In this document: positions 25,100 through 33,469 of the stretch, in pieces
Layout of the letters: each line of letters opens with the position of its first letter
Numbering within the stretch: the stretch's first letter is position 1
Assembly (NCBI RefSeq): GCF_021502585.1
Contig: NZ_JAKFGM010000001.1
Span: 310,001 to 374,000 of the forward strand
DNA: 64,000 bases
Source of the DNA: Sphingomonas cremea
GTDB taxonomy: Bacteria; Pseudomonadota; Alphaproteobacteria; Sphingomonadales; Sphingomonadaceae
Direction: 5' to 3'
The notes under the pieces: generated by a model
What the model saw: the letters and a program-made list of their open reading frames with translations, nothing else
Databases searched by the model: none
Told to the model about the DNA's origin: nothing
Translations under genes and position numbers: made by a program

Positions 25100-27814
25100 T
25101 TAGCCACGTTCCGGCTCAGGCGGTGGTGGAGGCGGAGGTGGCGGTGGAGGTGGCGGCGGGCAGGTGTCCGTCGCCAAGATCACCGAGCCGTCAGCGCAGG
25201 TCTGCGTCGCCGGCGGAGGCGGAGGTGGCGGCGGCGGAGGCGGCGGGGCAGGCGGAAGAGCCGGAGATGAGGCGAACGCATAGCGGACAGTCATCCCGAC
25301 CGTGCGCGGCTGGCCGATGTTGTAGCCGAGCCGCGCGCGCCCACCGCGCTCGCGGTCGAACGACAGCTTGGCATTTTCGTCGAACACATTGTTGACGTAG
25401 AGCGCAACGCCCAGGCCGCTATCGAAGTCGATGCCGGCCGACAGGTTCACCAGGTCATAGGACTTCAGCTTCAGGCGCGAAGTGAAATCAAAGGACCCTT
25501 GGCCATAGGCGCCCGACTCCGGATCGAAGAAGATCATGTTGTTGAAATTCCCGGCGCCGGATTCTTGATCACCGGGCTGCGACCAGCGATCGCCGACATG
25601 CTGCCAGCTCGTCGAAACATACCAGTCGCCGTCATCGCGGAACCGCTGACCATAAGTGGCGCTGGCCGCAAACTGGAAGTTGGGAACGCTCGGAAGGCGG
25701 TTGCCGTCGCGAATTCCTGCGATGATCGCGCCGCCAGCGGTACGAACGTTAGAATCGAACTTGGCATCGACGTAGCTGCCCGCCAGGGACAGGTCGAGGC
25801 CGGGCGCCGGGGAGATGGCGAACTCGCCCTCAATGCCAAAGGTATGGGCCTTCGGCACGTTGAACACGACGCGTGAAGAGCAGCTGCCGGCATCGGCAGT
25901 GACCTGCAGGTCGCTGATGTCGGTGTAGAACACCGCCGAGTTCATCGTGATGCCGCGCTTCTGATATTTGAAGCCGACCTCGTAGTTCCACAGCGTTTCA
26001 TCGTCGTAGGTTGGATGGTTGCCGTAGGTTAGCGCGTCGATGCCGGTGGCACCGCCGGAGCAGAGCGGAATGTTCAGCGGGTCATTGACGCCGCCCAGCC
26101 GGAAGCCCTTGGCGACCTGGGCATTAACGTTGAGGTTGTTTGACGGCTCCCAGGTCAAGATGACGCGCGGGCTGAAGCCGCTCGACTTGGTCTTGTCGCC
26201 GATCCGCGTGTCACCGTTCGAGAAGACACCTCCCGAGACGAAGTCACGCTTTTCCTTGAAGTCGTAGTAGCGACCGCCGGCCGTCAGCTTGAAGGTGCCG
26301 ATCTCGTAACTCGCTTCACCAAACAGCGCGCCTTGCTTGATGATGTACGGCAAGTCTGCATTGTATGGGGAGTCGGCTGGGAAGCCATTTGCAAGCTGGG
26401 ACGATACCAGCGGGACCCTTAATAGCGGGTTCGGATCGTTTCCGTTCGACGCGCATGCGTTGTCCGGCGGGTTGAGGTTACGGCATAAACCATTCAGGAA
26501 CGGATCTCCGACCGCGGCGTCGAAGCCGGGGGTTGGCAGCCGCTGCTCATATTTGCGGTCGACGTGGCTGTAGAAGCCGCCAGCGACCCACTGGAACGGG
26601 CCCGATCCGGTTGAGGAAAGGCGCAGTTCCTGGGTCCATTGTTTCAGGTCAGTGGTGTCACGCAGATTTGAAGCCAAGTTTGCGCCGGGCGCAACCAGCG
26701 GTTCGACCCCGGTGAAGGAAATCGTAACCGACCCCGTCAGTGCCGACGCGTCACGCGAAACCAGGATGTCGCGGTTGATGTAGCTGGTGATCGAGGTCAG
26801 CTCGACACCACCAAAATCGTAGGCCGCCGTGAGGTCGGCAAGCCAGGTTTTGTCCGTAAACTTCTCGCGAAGCTTCAGATATTGCGTCCGCTCGCCAGGC
26901 CCGCCCGGGTCCGACGGAGTCGTGAATTGATTGTCGTAGAGGTTGTAGAATTCCTCGCGGTTGAAACCGTCGGTACTAACCTTCTGATAGACGACGCGTG
27001 GAGTGATCCGAAGGTTGTCGGTCGGTTCCCACAACAGTGAAACGCGGCCGCCATATCGCGCGCCGTCGTTGACGTTGTTGCCACTCGCGGGGCCAATGGC
27101 GTCGATGAAGCCGGCATATTTGGTGTAGTATCCAACGGCGCGCACGGCTGCCGTGTCGCCCAGAGGCACATTGATCGCGCCTTTCACATGACCGCCGAAG
27201 TCGCCGTCGTGGACGTGATTGACGTTGCCCTCGACCAGGCCTTCCGTCCTACCCAGCTTCGGCTGGTTGGTGATGTAACGCAGCGTGCCGCCAACACTGC
27301 CCGAGCCGAAAAGCGTACCCTGCGGTCCGCGAAGAGTTTCGACGCGATTCAAGTCGAAGAGGTCGAGGTCGGGCGTGAACAGCGATAGCGAAATGACCGA
27401 TTCGTCGAGGTAGACGCCTACTTGCTCCTTCACGCCAGGCTGGTCGCGGATGATCTGGCCAGCCGAAACGCCACGAATTGAAACCTGGCTTTGACCCGGC
27501 CCGAGGTTTTGGACCGTAAGGCCTGCAACGTTGCGGCTAATGTCTTCTATCGTGTTCGCGTTGGCGCGCTGAATGTCTTCCTGCGTCTGCGCGTTGATCG
27601 AGAAGGGAACGTCCTGAACCGTCGACGCGCGCTTGGTCGCCGTGACGATGATCAGGTCACTGTCCTGCTCGGGCGCAGGCTGCACCTTTTCCTCTACGTT
27701 GTTTATCGCCTGTGCCTCGGCTTCAGCGGGCGTCTGCGCGAAGGCCGGCGTAGCCAGTGCCAGGGCGGAGGCGCTGAGCAGCAGGCCACGCGCAACTTGA
27801 GTAGTGATCGTCAT
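25100..27814 (-). CDS. TonB-dependent receptor with proline-rich two-cysteine C-terminal tail
   Basis: Outer-membrane receptor of 904 residues. A signal peptide ends at AFAQ (residue 27), the TonB box is DLIIVTATKR (about residues 53-62), and the plug (VQDVPFSINAQTQEDIQRA; QVSIRGVSAG; LRGPQGTLFGSGSVGGTLRYITNQP, read in part) is followed by a long barrel ending RTVGMTVRYAF. Unusually the chain does not stop there: about 60 more residues follow, two proline runs flanking TQTCADGSVILATDTC, then EPERG. Normal barrels end in an aromatic residue used for assembly. The ligand is unknown. It precedes the sarcosine-oxidase-like gene. Confidence 0.92.
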   Translation of the reverse strand: MTITTQVARGLLLSASALALATPAFAQTPAEAEAQAINNVEEKVQPAPEQDSDLIIVTATKRASTVQDVPFSINAQTQEDIQRANANTIEDISRNVAGLTVQNLGPGQSQVSIRGVSAGQIIRDQPGVKEQVGVYLDESVISLSLFTPDLDLFDLNRVETLRGPQGTLFGSGSVGGTLRYITNQPKLGRTEGLVEGNVNHVHDGDFGGHVKGAINVPLGDTAAVRAVGYYTKYAGFIDAIGPASGNNVNDGARYGGRVSLLWEPTDNLRITPRVVYQKVSTDGFNREEFYNLYDNQFTTPSDPGGPGERTQYLKLREKFTDKTWLADLTAAYDFGGVELTSITSYINRDILVSRDASALTGSVTISFTGVEPLVAPGANLASNLRDTTDLKQWTQELRLSSTGSGPFQWVAGGFYSHVDRKYEQRLPTPGFDAAVGDPFLNGLCRNLNPPDNACASNGNDPNPLLRVPLVSSQLANGFPADSPYNADLPYIIKQGALFGEASYEIGTFKLTAGGRYYDFKEKRDFVSGGVFSNGDTRIGDKTKSSGFSPRVILTWEPSNNLNVNAQVAKGFRLGGVNDPLNIPLCSGGATGIDALTYGNHPTYDDETLWNYEVGFKYQKRGITMNSAVFYTDISDLQVTADAGSCSSRVVFNVPKAHTFGIEGEFAISPAPGLDLSLAGSYVDAKFDSNVRTAGGAIIAGIRDGNRLPSVPNFQFAASATYGQRFRDDGDWYVSTSWQHVGDRWSQPGDQESGAGNFNNMIFFDPESGAYGQGSFDFTSRLKLKSYDLVNLSAGIDFDSGLGVALYVNNVFDENAKLSFDRERGGRARLGYNIGQPRTVGMTVRYAFASSPALPPAPPPPPPPPPPPPATQTCADGSVILATDTCPPPPPPPPPPPPPPEPERG

Positions 27815-27896
27815 GGAAATTCCCCCAGTTGGAATTTATGTCGGGTTGCAGACTATTCTTCTGCGCGCCTGCGAAAAGGGGGGTGTGCGTTTAGCG

Positions 27897-28373
27897 CTAA
27901 GACTGTTGCGAAAGTGTAACAGTTCGGTTGAAGGGCAGGAAACCGCGATTCGTTAATGGCCCAATCGGCCGCCCCTGGTCCGCCATGAACCGATGCCGGA
28001 CAAGCTCGGCCTGCTGCTCCAGCCCGTAACGATCAAAGGGTCGCCCGTCCTTCAGCCGATAGGAATATCGGCAAAACGGATGGCGCATCATCACCAAGTA
28101 GAAGCGCCCGCGCGTCTGCGCCTGCCAAACGTGGGTCATTTCGTGAATGAATAGGCCCTGCAGCGAAAGTCGCTCATTGGAGAAATCATCCGACCACAAC
28201 AGACTTCGGGGGTGAAAGTGGATGTTGCCGGTCGGGGCCATGACAACGCCCTTTGGCTGGAACGGCCACCATTTGCGCCTGACAAGGCGAACACGGGCAT
28301 AATCGATTGCATCACCAAACACCGATAAGGCGAGTTCTATTTCGCCGGGCGTGAGGGAACGTGCACCTTTCAT
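27897..28373 (-). CDS. Small HExxH metallopeptidase-like protein (vgr-related)
   Basis: A 158-residue protein with a zincin motif HEMTH (His77-His81) in SLQGLFIHEMTHVWQAQTRG, followed later by YGLEQQAELVRHRF, whose glutamate could be the third ligand. Such proteins occur in sphingomonads under the label vgr-related protein, though I see no resemblance to a VgrG spike. No signal peptide is visible. It is divergent from acpP, with a 143-base gap holding the acpP promoter region. The true substrate, if any, is unknown. Confidence 0.65.
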   Translation of the reverse strand: MKGARSLTPGEIELALSVFGDAIDYARVRLVRRKWWPFQPKGVVMAPTGNIHFHPRSLLWSDDFSNERLSLQGLFIHEMTHVWQAQTRGRFYLVMMRHPFCRYSYRLKDGRPFDRYGLEQQAELVRHRFMADQGRPIGPLTNRGFLPFNRTVTLSQQS

Positions 28374-28458
28374 CGTGGGGAGAGAGTTAGGAGGCCATCA
28401 TCGTCGCGTCGAGGGGACGATGCTCAATTGCTCCCCTAGAGCAAGCTGCGCTCGGCCC

Positions 28459-28487
28459 TTGCCGTCAGCCCGTCGCGCCGCTAGGGC
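28459..28487 (+). promoter_or_regulatory. Possible housekeeping promoter for acpP
   Basis: TTGCCG (28459-28464) and GCTAGGGC (28480-28487) are separated by 15 bases. The second box matches 6 of 8 positions of the alphaproteobacterial -10 consensus GCTANAWC known from Caulobacter. It ends 30 bases before the acpP ATG. The match is partial, so this is a suggestion only. Confidence 0.35.
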
Positions 28488-28516
28488 AGCGCAAAATCTA
28501 ACGGAGGAAATTCCAC

Positions 28517-28753
28517 ATGAGCGAGACCGCCGATCGGGTGAAGAAAATCGTCGTCGAACACCTTGGCGTCGAAGCTGAGAAGGTCACCGAGGAAGCAAGC
28601 TTCATCGACGACCTAGGCGCCGATAGCCTCGACATCGTCGAGCTGGTCATGGCCTTCGAAGAAGAGTTCGGCGTGGAAATCCCGGACGATGCGGCGGAGA
28701 AGATCGCGACCGTGAAGGACGCGATCGATTATATCGACCAGAATAAGGGCTGA
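28517..28753 (+). CDS. acpP: Acyl carrier protein
   Basis: The phosphopantetheine carrier of fatty acid synthesis, 78 residues and strongly acidic. The 4'-phosphopantetheine site is the serine in [20 protein letters not shown] (Ser37). GGAGG lies about 10 bases before the ATG. fabF follows after a 105-base gap that holds several hairpins, so AcpP can be made in excess over FabF, as is usual for this abundant protein. The order acpP-fabF-mltG is common in alphaproteobacteria. Confidence 0.98.
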   Translation: MSETADRVKKIVVEHLGVEAEKVTEEASFIDDLGADSLDIVELVMAFEEEFGVEIPDDAAEKIATVKDAIDYIDQNKG

Positions 28754-28771
28754 TCGGGAACCGATCGGCTG

Positions 28772-28825
28772 CCGCCCGCCTGTCGAGGCGGCACGAACGG
28801 CTTCCCGCTTCAACGGGAGGCCGTT
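28772..28825 (+). terminator. Hairpin cluster between acpP and fabF
   Basis: Two strong stem-loops lie in tandem: CCGCCT/AGGCGG closing a GTCG loop at about 28776-28791, and AACGGCTTCCCG (28796-28807) with CGGGAGGCCGTT (28814-28825) closing a CTTCAA loop with one G-T pair. A weaker ATCGG/CCGAT hairpin precedes them. Bases TGCATTTGCG follow the last stem, which is only loosely T-rich. They may act as a partial terminator that lets part of the acpP transcripts reach fabF. Confidence 0.5.
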
Positions 28826-28858
28826 TGCATTTGCGAGAATGTGGACAAGGATGATCGT

Positions 28859-30121
28859 ATGCGCCGTGTGGTGGTGACAGGATTGGGTCTGGTGACGCCT
28901 CTTGGCGGCGATGTGGAAACGACCTGGTCGAATATCCTCGCAGCGAAATCCGGTGCTGGAAAGATCACCAGGTTCGACGCCAGTGACCAGAAGTGCCACA
29001 TCGCCTGCGAGGTGAAGCCGGCGGACCATGAATATGGTTTCGACCCGGGCAAGCGGGTCGACCATAAGGTCCAGCGTCAGGTCGATCCGTTCATCATTTA
29101 TGGTATCGATGCCGCTGGCCAGGCGATCGAAGACGCCGGCCTGCTCGAAATGGATGAGGCGACCCGGTTTCGCGCCGGCTGCTCGATCGGCTCGGGCATC
29201 GGTGGCTTGCCGGGCATTGAGAGCGAATCGCTCGTGCTGCACGAAAAGGGGCCGAGCAGGGTCAGCCCGCATTTCGTTCACGGCCGGCTGATCAACCTTA
29301 TATCTGGTCAGGTATCGATCAAATATGGGCTGATGGGACCGAACCACGCGGTCGTCACTGCTTGTTCGACGGGCGCCCATTCGATCGGCGATGCCGCGCG
29401 TATGATCAAGGATGACGATGCGGACGTCATGCTGGCCGGTGGCGCCGAAGCAACGATCTGCCCGATCGGAATCGCCGGCTTCGCGCAGGCTCGCGCGCTG
29501 TCGACTGCCTTCAATGATCAGCCTGAAAAGGCCAGCCGACCCTATGACAAGGACCGCGATGGCTTCGTCATGGGCGAAGGTGCGGGCGTGGTGGTGCTCG
29601 AGGAATATGAGCACGCCAAGGCGCGAGGCGCCAAAATCTACGCGGAGGTAGTCGGATATGGCCTGTCGGGAGACGCCTATCACGTGACCGCACCACATCC
29701 CGAGGGCTCGGGAGCATTTCGCTCGATGGAAATGGCGCTCAAGAAGGCGGGTATGACGCCGGGCGATATCGATTATATCAACGCCCACGGCACCTCGACT
29801 CCATTAGGAGACGAGCTGGAGCTCGGCGCGGTTCGCCGCCTTTTCGGCAACGAGACCGCCAATCTTTCGATGAGTTCGACCAAATCGGCGATCGGTCATC
29901 TTCTTGGCGGCGCGGGCGCGGTGGAGACGATCTTTTGCATCCTCGCCATTCGCGACCAGATCGTACCGCCGACCCTCAACCTCGACAATCCTAGCGAGGG
30001 CACGACGGGAGTCGACCTCGTGCCGCACAAGGCCAAGAAGCGCCCTGTGCGAGCGGCCCTCAACAACAGCTTCGGCTTTGGCGGGACCAACGCCTCGCTG
30101 ATCGTAAAGGCGGTAGACTAA
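28859..30121 (+). CDS. fabF: 3-Oxoacyl-[acyl-carrier-protein] synthase II
   Basis: Condensing enzyme that elongates acyl-ACP with malonyl-ACP. The 420-residue protein has MRRVVVTGLGLVTPLGGD at the start, the nucleophile Cys169 in VVTACSTGAHSIGDA, the histidine of INAHGTSTPLGDELE, and the C-terminal AALNNSFGFGGTNASL with the second histidine replaced in position by the usual NNSFGFGG motif following. ATG 28859 is preferred, as AAGGA lies 8 bases upstream; GTG 28841 is possible. mltG follows by ten bases. Confidence 0.96.
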   Translation: MRRVVVTGLGLVTPLGGDVETTWSNILAAKSGAGKITRFDASDQKCHIACEVKPADHEYGFDPGKRVDHKVQRQVDPFIIYGIDAAGQAIEDAGLLEMDEATRFRAGCSIGSGIGGLPGIESESLVLHEKGPSRVSPHFVHGRLINLISGQVSIKYGLMGPNHAVVTACSTGAHSIGDAARMIKDDDADVMLAGGAEATICPIGIAGFAQARALSTAFNDQPEKASRPYDKDRDGFVMGEGAGVVVLEEYEHAKARGAKIYAEVVGYGLSGDAYHVTAPHPEGSGAFRSMEMALKKAGMTPGDIDYINAHGTSTPLGDELELGAVRRLFGNETANLSMSSTKSAIGHLLGGAGAVETIFCILAIRDQIVPPTLNLDNPSEGTTGVDLVPHKAKKRPVRAALNNSFGFGGTNASLIVKAVD

Positions 30122-30130
30122 GGTCCAGCC

Positions 30131-31099
30131 ATGCTTCGCCGGCTGATTCTGATCGCGGCCCTGCTCGGCCTGGCTGCTGGCGCGGGCAGCTTCTGGCTGC
30201 TTTGGGCATCGCCGGGGCCCAAGGCAGGGCCACATAGAGTGACGATTGAGGAAGGCTCAACCCTCGCCTCCGTGGCCAGCAAGCTCGAAGCGGACGGGGT
30301 CATACCCGGAACCGCCAGAACCTACCGCGCCATGGCGCGGATATTTGGCTCGTCCGACCCGGTGCAGGCTGGCGAATTCGAAATTCCGGTGGGCTCCAGC
30401 GGTGCCCGGGTGTTGGAAATCCTCCAACATGGCCGCCCGATGGTGCGCCTTATCACCATCCCCGAGGGCATGCCTTCGATCCTGGTGCAGGAGAAGCTGG
30501 CGGCAATTCCCGAGTTGACCGGCCCAACGCCCTTGCCCGCCGAGGGATCGGTGCTGCCCAACAGTTATGATTGGCAGCGAGGCGAAATGCGCGCTGCGGT
30601 GCTGAAACGGATGACGGACGCGATGACCAGGGAGCTCGACGCACTCTGGGCCAAGCGCAAATGGAACTGCCCGGTCAATTCAAAGGAAGAAGCGGTCACA
30701 CTGGCGTCGATCGTCGAGAAGGAAACGGGCAAACCTTCGGAGCGTCGCACGGTAGCAGGCGTATATTGCAACCGACTGCGCATCGGCATGAAGCTCGATG
30801 CCGACCCGACCGTCATCTACCCGATCACAAAGGGTAAACCGCTTGGCCGGCGAATCAAGCGATCAGAACTCAATGCGATTACGGGCTACAACACCTACCG
30901 CGAGCCGGGACTACCCCAAGGACCGATCGCCAATCCGGGTCGCGAAAGCATCGCCGCGGTACTCGACCCGGCGCCAACCAAGGCGCTCTACTTTGTCGCT
31001 GACGGCACTGGAGGGCACGTGTTTGCCGACACGCTGGCCGAGCATAATGCCAACGTTGCCAGATGGTATGCGATCCGCCGCGCGCGCGGCGAGATGTAG
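30131..31099 (+). CDS. mltG: Endolytic murein transglycosylase MltG
   Basis: Inner-membrane YceG-family enzyme that cuts nascent peptidoglycan and sets glycan chain length. The 322-residue protein has one N-terminal membrane helix (LILIAALLGLAAGAGSFWLL), a LysM-like region (VTIEEGSTLASVASKLEADGV) and the catalytic part with VTLASIVEKETGKPSE (catalytic glutamate), RLRIGMKLDADPTVIY, and YNTYREPGLPQGPIANPG. It is ten bases after fabF. It stops at the base before the convergent SH3-like gene's stop. Confidence 0.95.
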   Translation: MLRRLILIAALLGLAAGAGSFWLLWASPGPKAGPHRVTIEEGSTLASVASKLEADGVIPGTARTYRAMARIFGSSDPVQAGEFEIPVGSSGARVLEILQHGRPMVRLITIPEGMPSILVQEKLAAIPELTGPTPLPAEGSVLPNSYDWQRGEMRAAVLKRMTDAMTRELDALWAKRKWNCPVNSKEEAVTLASIVEKETGKPSERRTVAGVYCNRLRIGMKLDADPTVIYPITKGKPLGRRIKRSELNAITGYNTYREPGLPQGPIANPGRESIAAVLDPAPTKALYFVADGTGGHVFADTLAEHNANVARWYAIRRARGEM

Positions 31100-31360
31100 C
31101 TAGGGCGCAACCGCCGCAGCCCGAACATAGCCTACGCGGCCGTCGGGGCCATAGCCCCACGCCCAGCCGAGGCTCATATCCAGCATTCGGATTTCCTGGC
31201 CGGGCTGCAATTTGTCCAGGAGGTCCGCACTATCATGGGGCTCTCGCAGGAAGTCGGCAGCGGTAACCAAGTGGCGTATGAGGGGATCCGCATAGTGCGA
31301 CGCGATCACCTGACCGGCCAGTGAAGTGTCGGCCAGGTCCTTGCGATATGCATGTGTCAA
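31100..31360 (-). CDS. SH3-like domain protein, start uncertain
   Basis: A short protein ending in an SH3-like fold: LADTSLAGQVIASHYADPL, then DLLDKLQPGQEIRMLDMSLGWAWGYGPDGRVGYVRAAAV (in parts, RMLDMSLGWAWGYG and GRVGYVRAAA). Similar segments form the N-terminal SH3 part of NlpC/P60 peptidases in sphingomonads, but no peptidase domain follows here. The similarity begins near DPLTHAYRKDLAD, just before TTG 31360, the first candidate start after the marR stop at 31401. The frame stays open to 31585 inside marR, with no ATG or GTG between. It is either a small gene with TTG start or a leftover of a larger one. Confidence 0.5.
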   Translation of the reverse strand: MTHAYRKDLADTSLAGQVIASHYADPLIRHLVTAADFLREPHDSADLLDKLQPGQEIRMLDMSLGWAWGYGPDGRVGYVRAAAVAP

Positions 31361-31400
31361 TGGATCGGGAAAATTGGAAACGCCGACGAGGGCGAAACCC

Positions 31401-31799
31401 TCAACGGGACGCGAACGCGGGTTCCTTGCTCCGGTGGCTGTGTGCTGCGCGCCGGCCTTCGTCCTCCCCGGCTCCGAGGTATCTTTTGAACCCTTCAAGA
31501 AAATTGGCCCCGTCTTTGGTGCGGACGACAAACACGTTGCGGCGGTCGTCCTGATCCCGCTCGCGGCGCAGATAGCCGAGGGCACCCAAGGTATTCAAGG
31601 CGCGCGTGACGACCGGCTTGGATACTCCGAGCAAGCGCGCAAGTCCGCGCACGGTGTGCGGCCCAGGGGTCAAATAAACGAGCATCAACAGCGCCATCTG
31701 TCGATTGGTAAGGTCGGGCTCGCCAGATCGAACATATTCGATCAGCGCGCTCATCCAGCCCGATAGCGAAGCATCGCCCATTGGTCCGATTTCTCCCAT
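31401..31799 (-). CDS. MarR-type winged-helix regulator
   Basis: A 132-residue regulator. The wing-helix core is HTVRGLARLLGVSKPVVTRALNTLGALGYLRRERDQDDRRN (in parts, RGLARLLGVSKPVVTRALN and LGYLRRERDQDDRRN), preceded by TNRQMALLMLVYLTPG as the helical lead-in. Most MarR proteins bind a palindrome near their own promoter; TTAGCTAA at 31860-31867 lies about 61 bases before the start. It is followed by the SH3-like gene and preceded by the M17 peptidase gene on the same strand. The ligand is not known. Confidence 0.85.
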   Translation of the reverse strand: MGEIGPMGDASLSGWMSALIEYVRSGEPDLTNRQMALLMLVYLTPGPHTVRGLARLLGVSKPVVTRALNTLGALGYLRRERDQDDRRNVFVVRTKDGANFLEGFKRYLGAGEDEGRRAAHSHRSKEPAFASR

Positions 31800-31900
31800 C
31801 GTCGCGTGGCAAGAGAGAAACCGCGCAAAGGCGGATTGGTTGCGTAACGATCTGCCAAATTAGCTAAAATCCGGTGCTGCGGTTGCTCGTTGCGACGAGA

Positions 31901-33298
31901 TCAAGCGCCGTAGCGCCGCCTGAGTAGCGCAAAAGCGGTGCGTAGTCCCATGGCTTCTCCCCCCTTGGGACGTCCAGGCTTGGCTGCTGGTCGCCATGCG
32001 AAAGTGTCGAAATGCGCCCAGGCAATCCCCTCCGGAACGAATCGTCGAAGGAAAAGGGCGGCGGTAACGGCCCCGGCCATCGGCGAATCCGCCGCGTTGG
32101 CGAGGTCCGCGACTTCAGATTTCAACATTTCGTCATAGCCATCCCATAGAGGCATTTGCCAAATCGGGTCGGCAATTTCCCTTGAAGCGCTTTGAAGGTC
32201 ATTCGCGAGTTCGTCGTTGTTGGTGAACATCGCGGGCAGGTCGGGGCCCAAGGCGACGCGTGCAGCGCCGGTGAGCGTCGCGAAATCAAAGATGAGCTCC
32301 GGCTGCTGCTCGCCTGCGCGGGCAAGCGCGTCGCCGAGGATCAACCGTCCTTCGGCGTCGGTGTTGTCAATCTCGACCTTCAGGCCTTTGCGGCTGCCAA
32401 TGACGTCGCCGGGTCGGATAGCGGCTGCGGACACGCTGTTTTCGACCGCCGGAACGAGCAAGTGCAGCCGCACTGGCAGGCGTTCAGCCATGACCAGCTT
32501 GGCGAGCGCCAGCGCATGAGCCGCCCCGCCCATATCCTTTTTCATCAGGCGCATGCCGCTGGCCGGCTTGATGTCGAGACCACCGCTGTCGAAGCATACC
32601 CCTTTGCCAATAATTGCGACGCGTGGGGCGCCTTCCTTGCCCCAGGTGAATTCGATCAGTCGAGGGGCGCGCTCGCGCGTGGCGCCTTGGCCGACGGCGG
32701 CGATCATCGGATAGCCTTGCGACAGGGCGTCCCCGGAAATTACTTCCAACTTCGCGCCGAATTGCTTGGCAACGTCGCGTGCTGCTGCCTCCAAGTCCGC
32801 CGGGCCCAGATCGGCGGCAGGCGTATCGACCAGGTTGCGGACATACGCTGTGGCTTCGGCCAGCCGGATCGTTCGATCGATCTCGGCCGCCTCCCTCGTA
32901 AGGAGCACGCGCGGCCCTCGCTCGTCGTCATTCTTGGACTTGTAGGCGGTGAAGCGATGCTGGCCGAGGAGCCAACCAAGCATGGCGGGTCCGGCTTCGC
33001 CCTCAGCCAGTCGATAAGTGCCTTCAGGCAGGGATTCGGCAAGCTTGGCGAGGCACCAGGGCGACAGTTCGCTTATCTTGGCAACCGCCGAGACGACCTC
33101 CCAGTCCGCGCCCTGAACACCGGGCAGGATCAAATATTGAAAGCCGTTTTTACCCTCGAATCGTGCTGCATCGAGCAGCGCCCTGCGGGCAGAGCTCTGG
33201 CGCTTGGACCACCCGGCGAAGCTATCCTTGTCGACCAGGTGGATGGCGCGGGCGGGGCCGCCGCGGTCGGGCTGCAAGAGCGAAGCGAAGTCGGTCAT
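31901..33298 (-). CDS. Leucyl aminopeptidase family protein (M17)
   Basis: Two-metal aminopeptidase of 465 residues. The C-terminal catalytic half has the metal and lysine sites: AIIGKGVCFDSGGLDIKPASG, RLMKKDMGGAAHAL, and the family signature NTDAEGRLILGDAL. The N-terminal half (about residues 1-165) is less conserved, as is usual. Compared with PepA it is slightly short and has a divergent N-domain, closest to the group often labelled PepB or leucyl aminopeptidase-like. It likely acts in cytoplasmic peptide turnover. Divergent promoters are not implied, as rimO upstream is on the same strand with 171 bases between. Confidence 0.93.
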   Translation of the reverse strand: MTDFASLLQPDRGGPARAIHLVDKDSFAGWSKRQSSARRALLDAARFEGKNGFQYLILPGVQGADWEVVSAVAKISELSPWCLAKLAESLPEGTYRLAEGEAGPAMLGWLLGQHRFTAYKSKNDDERGPRVLLTREAAEIDRTIRLAEATAYVRNLVDTPAADLGPADLEAAARDVAKQFGAKLEVISGDALSQGYPMIAAVGQGATRERAPRLIEFTWGKEGAPRVAIIGKGVCFDSGGLDIKPASGMRLMKKDMGGAAHALALAKLVMAERLPVRLHLLVPAVENSVSAAAIRPGDVIGSRKGLKVEIDNTDAEGRLILGDALARAGEQQPELIFDFATLTGAARVALGPDLPAMFTNNDELANDLQSASREIADPIWQMPLWDGYDEMLKSEVADLANAADSPMAGAVTAALFLRRFVPEGIAWAHFDTFAWRPAAKPGRPKGGEAMGLRTAFALLRRRYGA

Positions 33299-33469
33299 TC
33301 AGTGCCTTTAGCCGAGGTCGCGTACTTGCTCCACCGCCACGGCAAACCCGAGCCAACTCCCCTTCGAATGTGATCATGTTCGCGTCGACGTCGCCATTTG
33401 GGCAAGGCGCGCCAATCCTGCGCAATCGCTCTGGCCCACCTTCGGCATCGTCCTCAAGAGGAGCGGAGG

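Noticed and set aside
25100-25260. GGCGGAGG tract as a stand-alone repeat array
   Set aside because: It is the coding DNA for the proline runs of the TonB receptor tail.
28613-29788. A 391-codon minus-strand frame over fabF
   Set aside because: Antisense to fabF, with no recognisable motif and rich in His/Arg as usual for shadows.
32192-33373. A 393-codon plus-strand frame over the M17 aminopeptidase
   Set aside because: It is antisense to a gene with clear catalytic motifs, and the translation shows no fold, only shadow codons of GC-rich DNA.
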